NCBI GenBank assembly: GCA_039714715.1
Contig: JBDLIU010000070.1
Coordinates: 1 to 17,937, forward strand
Source of the DNA: S012-113 sp039714715
GTDB lineage: Bacteria > Bacteroidota > Bacteroidia > Cytophagales > Cyclobacteriaceae
Length of the DNA: 17,937 nucleotides
Direction: 5' to 3'
Part shown: piece by piece, positions 1 through 8,300 of the stretch
Layout of the letters: each line of letters starts with the position of its first letter
Position numbering within the stretch: the first letter of the stretch is position 1
Program-made: the position numbers and the translations under genes
Notes under the pieces: generated by a model
Database searches by the model: none
What the model saw: only the letters and a program-made list of their open reading frames with translations
What the model was told of the DNA's origin: nothing

Positions 1-71
1 ATAAAAAAAAGGATTTGCAACAGTTGTAATTTTTTTCTTCCTTGATGTATGATTGCTAAAAATATTTGATA

Positions 72-758
72 ATGAATTCAAACAGAAAGACTGCAATTAG
101 TGCAGGTATTTTGATTATTGCTGGAATTGTTGCGGGCATGCTAAGTATTGTTCCTTCAGTAGAAAGCCCTGATTATCTTACTGTAGTTTCCGAAAACACT
201 AATCAAGTGCTAACCGGAGCCTTTTTTCAATTTACGCTGGTTCCTATATACATCGGATTTGCACTATTATTATATCCCATTTTAAGAAAATATAATAAAA
301 GCCTGGCTATTGGATTTGTTAGTTTCAGAATAATTGCAGGAATATTTCAGCTAATTGGTGTAATCGTCTTACCATTATTTTTATTATTAAGTCAGGAATT
401 TTTAAAAACCACAACTCCTGACTTATTATACTTTCAAATTTTAGGAGATGTATTAAAACTAGGACGTGATTTAGCAAATCATGTGGGTATGATGTTAGCT
501 ACAGGTTTAGGCAACCTAATTTTATTGTATATTTTCTATAGAACGAAACTAGTCCCTCGCTGGCTATCAAGCTGGGGTTTTATTGGAAATATATTAGCAA
601 TGCTGGCAAGTTTTTTAATATTGTTCAGTCTTATTGATGTTATTACACCTCACTTTGTAGTTTTAACTGTTCCATTAGTCCTTCAAGAAATTGTGCTGGC
701 AATTTGGTTAATTGTTAAAGGATTCAATTTATCTGCAATTGCTTATAATACTGATTAA
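72..758 (+). CDS. DUF4386-like multi-pass membrane protein
   Basis: This is a 228-residue hydrophobic protein with about six predicted membrane segments (roughly residues 9-27, 50-70, 79-107, 136-156, 166-189 and 195-216). The opening NRKTA motif followed by a glycine-rich first helix, the long loop before helix 2, and the overall length match the DUF4386 family of bacterial inner-membrane proteins, whose function is unknown. A TTG lies in frame two codons upstream, but the ATG at 72 is preferred because it gives the family's usual N-terminus. The gene is followed after 92 bp by the SDR-like gene on the same strand, so the two may be co-transcribed. No enzymatic residues are evident. The family call rests on recalled sequence character, not a search. 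Confidence 0.75.
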   Translation: MNSNRKTAISAGILIIAGIVAGMLSIVPSVESPDYLTVVSENTNQVLTGAFFQFTLVPIYIGFALLLYPILRKYNKSLAIGFVSFRIIAGIFQLIGVIVLPLFLLLSQEFLKTTTPDLLYFQILGDVLKLGRDLANHVGMMLATGLGNLILLYIFYRTKLVPRWLSSWGFIGNILAMLASFLILFSLIDVITPHFVVLTVPLVLQEIVLAIWLIVKGFNLSAIAYNTD

Positions 759-850
759 GAATGAATAAAAATCGACACCTATAAAGCTAAAATCGAAATA
801 ACAGCAATACCGATAAGCAAAACGTTCACATTAAATAAAAAGAGATAAAA

Positions 851-1765
851 ATGAAAATACTAATAACAGGCGGCACCAATGGAATGGGGAAAGGAGTCGG
901 TAAAGTATTATCAGGCATAGATAATCAATTGCATGAAATAATCATTCTTTGTCGATCTAAAATACTTGGCGAAGAAGTAGTTAAAGAATTTGAAAATACA
1001 ACTTCAAATAATAAGATTTCCTATATTTTATGTGACCTGACAAAACTTAGTGATGTTAAAAATGCAATACAAGAGATTCAAAGTAAACATGAATTTCTGG
1101 ATGGCATATTTATTAATGCCGGTCTCGGTTATGCTTCCAAACGTGCAGAAACTGTAGATGGAATGGATTCACATTTCCAGGTAAATTATTTATCTCAGTT
1201 TATGTTGACCTTAAATTTATTGAACCTGTTGGAAAAGTCTGAAAATGGAGGAAGAATCATTTTTAATGTCACTCAAAAGGGTGAAATATTTTGGGATGAT
1301 ATGCAGATGAAAAATAAGTGGAGTTATGAAGATGGCATCCATCAGGCTATGGTAGCAAAACGAATGTTTCTTGTTAAGTTACATAATTTGTATAGAGAGC
1401 GAAAAGACTCTAAATTGTCTTTTATTGGTTTTCAAATTAATGAAACCGTTTGGAGTAATCAGCTTAACATAATTCCGACTTTTATGAGAGTAATGGCCAC
1501 TATGATGAAGTTCTTTGGAACATTTATTTCAATAGAAAAATGTGGAGAGATAATGGCTTCATTATTTACCGAAAATCAAGAAGAGAGTTTGAGGAGGTCC
1601 GGGAAATTTATTACCTGGAAGAAAAACGTATTTATTGATATTTTAGAAGATGAAATGGTTTTAAACCAGGAAATGCGAGATAGACTGTGGATAGCCAGTT
1701 TGAAACTTTGTAAGGACGAAAAAACTACTCAAATAACTAAAAACCTGATTGGTAATGCAAATTAA
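851..1765 (+). CDS. SDR-family NAD(P)-binding protein, catalytic Tyr absent
   Basis: This 304-residue protein has a short-chain dehydrogenase/reductase Rossmann fold. It has the glycine-rich nucleotide loop TGGTNGMGKG at residues 6-15, a Cys-Asp-Leu adenine-pocket motif at 61-63, the NAG motif at 89-91 and the structural Asn at 112 (VNYL). The length suits the extended/retinol-dehydrogenase-like subgroup. The active site is unusual. Lys170 is present in the usual YxxxK position, but the residue four before it is Ala166, and the usual Ser is replaced by Thr141 (NVTQ). It may therefore be a catalytically altered or non-enzymatic cofactor-binding member. It lies downstream of the DUF4386-like gene. 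Fold assignment is confident; substrate is unknown. Confidence 0.85.
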   Translation: MKILITGGTNGMGKGVGKVLSGIDNQLHEIIILCRSKILGEEVVKEFENTTSNNKISYILCDLTKLSDVKNAIQEIQSKHEFLDGIFINAGLGYASKRAETVDGMDSHFQVNYLSQFMLTLNLLNLLEKSENGGRIIFNVTQKGEIFWDDMQMKNKWSYEDGIHQAMVAKRMFLVKLHNLYRERKDSKLSFIGFQINETVWSNQLNIIPTFMRVMATMMKFFGTFISIEKCGEIMASLFTENQEESLRRSGKFITWKKNVFIDILEDEMVLNQEMRDRLWIASLKLCKDEKTTQITKNLIGNAN

Positions 1766-1784
1766 TCTTATGTATTAGCCTAAT

Positions 1785-1809
1785 AAAAAAAAGACCCTCA
1801 TTTTCATGA
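1785..1809. repeat. Half-copy of the terminator repeat (copy A)
   Basis: An A-run followed by GACCCTCATTTTCATGA matches the first arm and loop of the copy B hairpin in 22 of 23 bases (1787-1809 against 3515-3537). The pairing second arm is missing. It lies between the SDR-like gene and the convergent phosphatase gene. On the minus strand it reads as a weak TCAT/ATGA stem with a U-run, so it may still be a poor terminator for the phosphatase transcript. Confidence 0.6.
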
Positions 1810-1817
1810 CAACCGAA

Positions 1818-3446
1818 TTACTCAATTAAAACTTCATCTATAAACAGCCAGGCCTTCCCTCCTGCTCCCTTGTGACCTGGAGGGCATTGCTTAATATTTT
1901 TTACAATAATTTTAAGATATCTGGATTCAGTAGGCCCCAGTTCTTTCCCGATATTAACTACTTTCCCCTTGTCAGGTACTATTAATCCCGCCTGGTCAAT
2001 AATACCAGCAGGGTTAAAATTCTCACCATCATTCGAAACATAAAAATCCACTTGTGTTGGCAGAAAAATCCATGAGTTTTCATTCTCCAAACATCGAACC
2101 GATACTTTATTAAAAGTTTTAATGTCCCCAAAATCAAGTACTGCTTCAAAATCTTCTTCTTCAAATCCCATCCAGGTTGGATGAAGGAAATCATCATTAG
2201 TTTTATTTCTGTCAAATAATGAAAGTCCGGCATGTTCAGCAGGATATTTTGGGTTTGGCATATTAAGTAGTGTAACATTTTTTATTCCCATTACCTTAGT
2301 GAATTCAACAGTTGAAACATTACTTCTAATATCACCTTGAATAGCTACTGCTTTTATTGTTTGTGTTTTGTCAAGGTAAATTGGTTCTGCATAAAGTGTA
2401 GAAGTTAAATCAGGATTAGTACCATCTGATGTAAACCTTATCTCGGCATTCTCTTCATTTACGGTTAATATAAGCTGTTTTGATTCCAGGTAAATCCCAC
2501 TTTTTTGGGATGTTTTAGGTTTAGGAAGGTAGATTTCCTCATTAGTACCAGAATTATCAAAAAAGGCACTAAGAACAGGCTTTGCTATCCAGTGATTATG
2601 TTGTTTTAATCCAAAAATATAAGCAATGGTACTAGCTGTATTAAAAGTATTAACCGGCTCGTCAATCAATCGATTTTTAACTATCCCGGGCCCCTTAATT
2701 AACCATGGTATTTGAATTTCGGCCATACTTTCACCTCCATGCCCATATCCTACACCTCCATGATCTGATATGACCATAATGTGGGTTTCTTCATAAAGTC
2801 CGGCCTTGTCTAAGGCATCCAGAAGCTCACCTATTCTTTCATCTACCTCTTCAATTGACATGTAGTATTCTGGTGAGCCATGCTGGCTGGTATGCCCAAT
2901 ATGATCTACATGACCCACATAGATAAAAGTAAACTCCGGAATTTCTTCTATGAAATATGGAATTGCCTGTTTATATACTTCATTATAATCGGACAAATAC
3001 TCAACCTTATCTATGTACTTCTTATTTATGAGATCCCCGAGTCCCTCCCAATCATAAAACATTGCCGTCCTGGCTCCTGGCATCTGGTCTTTTATCAAGG
3101 TAAATATTGATGGGAAATAGCCTTCTTCATCAGCAGTTGTAGGTTCTACAGTATAATTAGAGGTTGTCCAACCATTCTTTGTAATACCATGCTGCTCAGG
3201 CCCAGCACCACATAGCATAGATCCCCAATTGGGTGAACTCACTGTGGGCATAACTCCACGAGCTTTTAATGTAAATGCACCATCGCGGATTAATCGATTA
3301 AGATTAGGGGTGTTGGCTATTTGAATACCATCTGTACTTAATCCGTCAATACCAATCAGAATCACCCTTTTTTCTTTTTCACTGTTACAGGAAATCGTTA
3401 GAAAAAGAATAGCAATTAAAACCAAAAGTGTTAATAGTCTTTTCAT
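1818..3446 (-). CDS. Lipoprotein alkaline-phosphatase-superfamily phosphodiesterase with C-terminal carbohydrate-type modules
   Basis: This is a 542-residue predicted lipoprotein. A hydrophobic signal ends at Cys20 (LTISC), and the start at 3446 is chosen because it places this signal at the N-terminus; an ATG ten codons upstream would disrupt it. Residues 27-300 form a nucleotide pyrophosphatase/type I phosphodiesterase domain. Asp34 is in GIDG, the probable nucleophile is Ser70 in PTVSSPN (usually Thr in this family), and the metal ligands are Asp181/His185 in DHIGH, Asp228-His229 and His236. Residues about 318-384 resemble the chitobiase/hexosaminidase C-terminal domain (IRFTSDGTNP), and 405-542 resemble an F5/8 type C (discoidin) fold. 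The protein likely cleaves a phosphomonoester or phosphodiester at the cell envelope, perhaps near glycans; the substrate is unknown. It is convergent with the SDR-like gene and flanked by copies A and B of a repeat. Confidence 0.87.
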   Translation of the reverse strand: MKRLLTLLVLIAILFLTISCNSEKEKRVILIGIDGLSTDGIQIANTPNLNRLIRDGAFTLKARGVMPTVSSPNWGSMLCGAGPEQHGITKNGWTTSNYTVEPTTADEEGYFPSIFTLIKDQMPGARTAMFYDWEGLGDLINKKYIDKVEYLSDYNEVYKQAIPYFIEEIPEFTFIYVGHVDHIGHTSQHGSPEYYMSIEEVDERIGELLDALDKAGLYEETHIMVISDHGGVGYGHGGESMAEIQIPWLIKGPGIVKNRLIDEPVNTFNTASTIAYIFGLKQHNHWIAKPVLSAFFDNSGTNEEIYLPKPKTSQKSGIYLESKQLILTVNEENAEIRFTSDGTNPDLTSTLYAEPIYLDKTQTIKAVAIQGDIRSNVSTVEFTKVMGIKNVTLLNMPNPKYPAEHAGLSLFDRNKTNDDFLHPTWMGFEEEDFEAVLDFGDIKTFNKVSVRCLENENSWIFLPTQVDFYVSNDGENFNPAGIIDQAGLIVPDKGKVVNIGKELGPTESRYLKIIVKNIKQCPPGHKGAGGKAWLFIDEVLIE

Positions 3447-3514
3447 ATCATGTAGTTGTAAACTGTCCGGCGACAATTTAACACAGACTGATTTGGTATC
3501 ATAGCCCTATAGAC

Positions 3515-3544
3515 AAAAAAGACCCTCATTTTCGTGAGAGTCTT
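3515..3544 (-). terminator. Hairpin terminator of copy B, minus orientation
   Basis: AAGACCCTCA (3519-3528) pairs with TGAGAGTCTT (3535-3544) around a 6-base loop, with an A-run at 3515-3520 that becomes a U-tract on the minus strand. The single mismatch is C/A in plus-strand RNA but a G-U wobble in minus-strand RNA, so the hairpin is complete only for a minus-strand transcript. Confidence 0.6.
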
Positions 3545-3693
3545 CTATGTTGGTGAACTGCTAAAAGGCGGTCACGCGGGCCCCGTCAAGGGTCGGACTG
3601 GCTGGGATCAACTCGTATGCCTCTATTGGGATGATTATCAATTAGTTAAAGGGTGCAACGAAATTTCGGTATAACATTGGTATAACTTTTTTG
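3515..3693 (-). repeat. tRNA-tail/terminator intergenic element, copy B
   Basis: Read on the minus strand, this element starts with a block shared with copy C (3602-3693). It passes through a GC-rich variable insert (about 3560-3600), reaches a tRNA-like TCACCA end (3551-3556) and finishes with a hairpin and U-run (3544-3515). Identical stretches with copy C include 24 bp at 3670-3693, 16 bp at 3632-3647 and the 10 bp CTGGGATCAA at 3602. Similarity may continue faintly to AGCCAGT near 3704-3710. It lies between two divergently transcribed genes, where neither neighbour needs a terminator. Confidence 0.8.
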
Positions 3694-3922
3694 AACCTCT
3701 GTGAGCCAGTGTGAGCAAATTTGAAATGATTAAATACATCTATTCATACTTCTGGAACATCTGTATTTTATAAAAAATCTAAATTTTTCTTATGCTGATA
3801 ATTTATAATACCTGACCTCCTCCCATTAAACAGCACACTTATAAGCAGAAAATTCGGGAGTAGATGTGTCTTTGGCACGTTGTTTGGATATAACTAAGTA
3901 TGTTGAATTAAAACGAACAATC

Positions 3923-5059
3923 ATGAAAAAGGTACTATTTATTTTTGTCGGGTTACTCTTTACAGGATTTATGGCAAACGCCACGATTTTTGAAAGAGGT
4001 TATGGTAATTCTTTCATATTTGTAGAGCAAGGTATTGAGTTTGCCGTTTTTCCTGATGGTCAATTCGATTTTTATGTAGCTCGCTATGGTCCTAACTTTG
4101 ATGGACATGCTAACTTTGGTAATCTGAACATTAGCTTTAATACAGGCTATGATTATAATGCTTATGTACAGTATGACGATTATGGTGCTGTGATTCAAAT
4201 TGAGAACATCCCTATTTACTACGATTACTATGGAAGAATCTCACAGGCTGGAAATGTTCGTATAAGTTATAATGACTACGGATACGTTAGCAGAGTCGGT
4301 GGCTTATATGTACACTATAACAGATATCACCGTTACGCTTACAGTACAGGTTTTATTAACATATACAACAGATATTATGTATATAGACCTTGGCATGATT
4401 ATTATATAATTCCATCTATAAACTACTGTGTGGTATACAATAGACCTTACAGACAGTATTATACATTAACAAGACATCGCTATTATGAGCCTTATACTAA
4501 TAACCATAGAGAATACGCTAGAATTGATTCTCGTAAAAATACTGTAGCTTCTAATAGCAGGCGCAGTGATAGATATGTACAAAATAAAAATAAGTCCAGA
4601 CAAAGTAACGTCAATAGCAGAAGAAGTAATTCTGTGAGTCAAAATAGTGCTGCTAGAAGAAATAATGCTGTAAATAGCAACAATACGACTAGACAAAGTA
4701 ATAACGTTAATAGAGACAACACGTATAAACGTAATTCTTCTACAGTAAATAGAACTGCTTCAAGAGATAGAGGGAATTCAGTTAATAATAGACGTGTTGC
4801 TTCAAATAGTAAACCTAGAGTTTCAACTCGAAATAATACAAATAAAAGAACGGTTAATAGCAATACTGTAAGAACGAATAAACCACGTTCTAGCTCAAAA
4901 GCCAGAGTTTCCGGTAACAATAGCAACAGAAGAGAAAATACGACAAAACAAAGTACGCAAAGAAGTAATAATAAGTCTTCACAACGTGCAGTTAAAACAA
5001 ATAGTCGTAAAACAAATACTTCTAGATCTGCACCTGTAAAAAGAGGTAGAGGGCATTAA
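3923..5059 (+). CDS. Secreted Tyr/Gly 16-residue-repeat protein with basic Asn/Ser/Arg-rich tail
   Basis: This 378-residue protein has a clear signal peptide (residues 1-20, MKKVLFIFVG... ending MANA), which is why the start at 3923 is chosen over an in-frame upstream extension. A region containing FPDGQFDFY (43-51) resembles hypothetical exported proteins common in Flavobacteriia. Residues 87-150 form four contiguous 16-residue repeats, beginning YGAV, YGRI, YGYV and YHRY, with a pattern of Tyr-Gly, a hydrophobic strand and Tyr-Asn. A Tyr-rich stretch follows to about 195. From about 200 to the end the chain is low-complexity, dominated by Asn, Ser, Arg and Thr, strongly basic and ending KRGRGH. 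It has one Cys (169). Function is not recognised. The repeat suggests a beta-rich surface module and the tail an anionic-polymer-binding or disordered region; both are inference. Confidence 0.85.
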   Translation: MKKVLFIFVGLLFTGFMANATIFERGYGNSFIFVEQGIEFAVFPDGQFDFYVARYGPNFDGHANFGNLNISFNTGYDYNAYVQYDDYGAVIQIENIPIYYDYYGRISQAGNVRISYNDYGYVSRVGGLYVHYNRYHRYAYSTGFINIYNRYYVYRPWHDYYIIPSINYCVVYNRPYRQYYTLTRHRYYEPYTNNHREYARIDSRKNTVASNSRRSDRYVQNKNKSRQSNVNSRRSNSVSQNSAARRNNAVNSNNTTRQSNNVNRDNTYKRNSSTVNRTASRDRGNSVNNRRVASNSKPRVSTRNNTNKRTVNSNTVRTNKPRSSSKARVSGNNSNRRENTTKQSTQRSNNKSSQRAVKTNSRKTNTSRSAPVKRGRGH

Positions 5060-5090
5060 GCGGATTTATTGCTTTTTTGCTCAGGGGTAT

Positions 5091-5261
5091 AAAAAAAGAC
5101 TCTTGATAATTCAAGAGTCTTTTTACTTTGGTGACGGGCTTTGCTTCGCTGAAGCTTCGCGAAAACAAGCCTGGGATCAATACGATATGATCTTTGGTGC
5201 TGATTATCAATTAGTTGAAGAATTTTCGAAATTTTGATATAACATTGGTATAACTTTTTTG
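5091..5261 (-). repeat. tRNA-tail/terminator intergenic element, copy C
   Basis: This has the same architecture as copy B. On the minus strand it runs from the shared block (5261-5171), through a foldable insert, then GCCCGTCACCA (5139-5129), to a perfect hairpin (5124-5093). GCCCGTCACCA is identical to the 3' end of the tRNA-Lys in this window. The insert pairs GGCTT (5137-5141) with AAGCC (5167-5171). Inside it are a GCTTC/GAAGC stem (5143-5155) and a direct repeat GCTTCGC at 5143 and 5154. The 315-bp gap between the convergent Tyr-repeat and GH81 genes holds this element and otherwise nothing recognisable. Confidence 0.8.
5093..5124. terminator. Perfect bidirectional hairpin terminator (copy C)
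   Basis: A 14-bp perfect stem, AAAAAGACTCTTGA against its complement around the loop TAAT, is flanked by A- and T-runs. It can end the plus-strand Tyr-repeat transcript, whose stop is 34 bases upstream, as well as any minus-strand transcript of the repeat element. Confidence 0.85.
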
Positions 5262-5374
5262 GGTCACTTTGGTTATGTATAAGCCAGTTAGGTTTACTTA
5301 GTTCTGGGCTAATAATTGCTTATTGATTCAGGAGTTTATGATATAATTATATTTTATTATACTGGCCTACATAA

Positions 5375-8300
5375 TTATTGTTTTAGTACCTTAAGGTGAT
5401 AAGGCTCGCCTTTAAATTCAAGTGAAATTATATAAGTACCAGAGTCAACTTGCGAGAAATCAAACATCACTTTTTGCTGATTGACAGAATATGGAATCCT
5501 CAGTGTTTTTCCTTGCAAATCAATTACACTATGAACTTTGATCTCCTTTGAATTTTGGAAAACTATATTCAATCTTGATGATACAGGGTTGGGATAAACA
5601 GCTAAACCTGCTATAGAGCCATTCTCAAAGCCTAAAGGATTCTCCGAACAAGTATTCCCAACAACATATGAAAAATACTTTGTGACAGCCAATCCTCCGG
5701 CAAACTCAAACTTACATGCATAACTTACAGTCGAACCTATTGTTTGCCCACTAATAGTTGCTGTGAAAATATTTCCTGAAACATGTGACATAGATATCTC
5801 TGAAAATGGGCTCTCCTTCCATAAATAAGCGAAAACACCTTCTTTTTCATCCAGCAATTCAAATGTTATTTTCACATCTGTTCCTATTGTTTCGAAATTA
5901 TAGTTATATCCAACATCAAATGATCCTAATTGAGCTAAGAAAGTTGATCCAGAACACTCTGTATTCGTGTCAGCAGAAGTGGTTGCTGAAATTACTATTG
6001 GATTGTTGTCAGCAGTATTCCCTGCCAAATCGCTTACAGTAATACTAAATGTATATTGGGTATCAGGAGATAAAGCACTTATAACTAATGATTTTTCTGC
6101 CCCTGATTCTGTCGATACTGTTTTTGTGTTTGCTCCATATGTCACATTATAGTTTACAGTTCCGGAATTATCGCTTGCGTTCAATAGCAGTTCAATAGAG
6201 GTGGACGAAATTGTGCCAAGCGTTGCAGTAAAATTTGTTGGAGGTTGATCATCAATTGTTCCACCGCAATCGGCACCTACCTCATAGTTTATGTATTTTG
6301 TTACCGACAGACCTCCTGCATAAGCAAATTTACAGGCATAACTTATACTGCTGCCGATTGACTGTCCAACTATTGTTTTCGAAAAAGTATTACCTGAAAC
6401 ATGATCCATTTGCACTTCTGAAAAAGGTGTTTGTTCCCACAAGAAAGCAACAACTCCCACTTTATCAGTATCCAGCAATTCAAACGTTATCGTAACATTT
6501 GTTCCTACGGTTTCAAATGTAGCTTTATATCCCACAGAAAAGGCTCCCTCCAGTGCTTCAGTTGATGTCTCAATACATGATTTTACTTCGTTAATTGATA
6601 CATTAACTATTTGCGAAGTGCCCATACCTCCGCCATTATCTATTGCTTTTGCTGTTAATTCATGATCTCCTAAACTCGCACCATTCCAATTGATGCTATA
6701 AGGATTTGTTGCATCTTCCCCGATTTTTGTAGTTCCATCATAAAACTCAACTAATGTCACCTCTCCATCTAAATCACTAGCCAAAGCTGAAATGGTTATT
6801 TCTGAACCTTCCTTAAATGAAGAATTATCAGCCGGGGAAGTTAGGGTAATAGCCGGATCAATGTTTCCTGTTGCTGATACAATAACTAATACAAAATCAG
6901 TTGATGCGTAAATGCCATCGTCAACGGTTAATTTACATTTGTATATTCCTTCTTCCAAATTCGAAATATTCGGAGAAGCAATATTGTTATCTGAAAAAGT
7001 AATTTCAGAAGGACCATAAACTTGCTCCCATGTATAATTTAATGTCTGGCCTTCTGGATCAGCGCTTAACGAACCATCCAAGGTGGCATTAGTTGCTGGA
7101 AGAATAACAACAACATTCTCTCCGGCATTTGCAACCGGTGGGGAATAACTCAAATCACTAGCATAGGTGAAAGTCATTTTACCCAAATTAAATTCTCCGT
7201 TGATAATTACCAGCCTCAAGACATGATTACCTTCGTTCAATTCAATATTGGATACTGTTTTTGTTGCCCAGGTATTCCAGTTACTGGAACTGGTAGAATT
7301 CACAAGTATATCAGAACTGATTTTGTTGTCATCTATTTCAAAATAAAAGGGGCCGCCACCGTTTGGATTTCCAGAAGCATATCTGAAAGATAAATCATAA
7401 TTCCCTGCCGTTTGAACATCAATACTGTACTCCATCCACTCACCTGCAGATAACCACCCAACGGTTGCACCTTCATTCGCAACGACAACAGCATCAACAT
7501 ACTCATCTGGTCTAAATCCTCCTTCATTTACTTGAGAAACATCTATATAAGAAATACCCTGACCAACACCTCCCTCAAATTTGTCATAATGGCCAGCTTC
7601 TATAGTTCCAGGTATTTCAAAAACACTACCTAAATATGGTACCTGTTCGCCTACTTGTATTGAAATGATATTCGTAATATTAAATGCATCACCAACATAC
7701 ACTTTCGCATAAATTCCATGACTTCCTAATGTCAAATTAGTGGCTTTCAATTCATAGGGCTCTTCTGTTATAGATCCAATATTTAGATTCCCATCATAAA
7801 ACTCCACTTTCGTTATTCCTGCTCCTGAAGTAACTACTGAAAGGTTAACACCTCCATTGGCATACGCCTGAGTGAAATCAGAAGACAATATTCCTGATGC
7901 AGCTACATCTCTGCTTGTTGCCATTTGGTTAGCGGGTATCTGAAGTTCATAACCATCAGAAAATGTAATTGTAATTGGAACATCTGAATAATTATGGCCA
8001 ACATATGTAATCGCTCCATCCTTATTGAAAGCTACAGCAATCGGATAATCTGCTGTAATTGTGCTCTCGACATTACCAATGGCATTCATAGCATGTAACC
8101 AATGGTATGTTTGTGCATCTGATACGCCAAATTTTAAAGAACGCCCCGGATATGAATTATATAAATCTATAGCAGCCTGAGGGTCAATAAATGAAAGGTA
8201 CTCCCACATAACATCATGCCATAGATTTGGATTTTCTTCGTTACTAAGAATGCCAGTATTTGCTGAAATTTCATTCCATAATTTCTGAACATAGGTTGCA

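Larger units (their letters stand above)
3477..3922. other. Divergent intergenic region, phosphatase to Tyr-repeat gene
   Basis: Apart from copy B, this region holds about 230 bp of AT-rich sequence (3694-3922) with no plausible gene. A near match to the -7 box, TGTCTTTG at 3867-3874, sits about 50 bp before the plus-strand start but lacks a matching -33 box. No clear promoter was seen for the phosphatase in 3447-3514. Confidence 0.6.

Noticed and set aside
3646..3693. Minus-strand peptide KKVIPMLY-NF shared by copies B and C, ending in nearly aligned stops
   Set aside because: It could be the remnant of a coding end, for example of an integrase, but a short frame in a DNA block this similar would be conserved by chance; copy C has a stop just upstream and no start is evident.
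3866..3922. Nineteen-residue upstream extension of the Tyr-repeat protein
   Set aside because: The extension begins at a non-ATG codon within a promoter-like sequence and would bury the clear signal peptide starting at 3923.
4466..4926. Minus-strand open frames antisense to the Tyr-repeat gene's Tyr-rich region and basic tail
   Set aside because: They are Leu/Ile/Ser-rich mirror readings of the Asn/Ser/Arg codons; the plus-strand frame has a signal peptide and a periodic repeat.
5022..5210. 62-residue minus-strand open frame through repeat copy C
   Set aside because: It runs through the terminator hairpin and tRNA-like end and overlaps the Tyr-repeat gene end; no family resemblance is seen.
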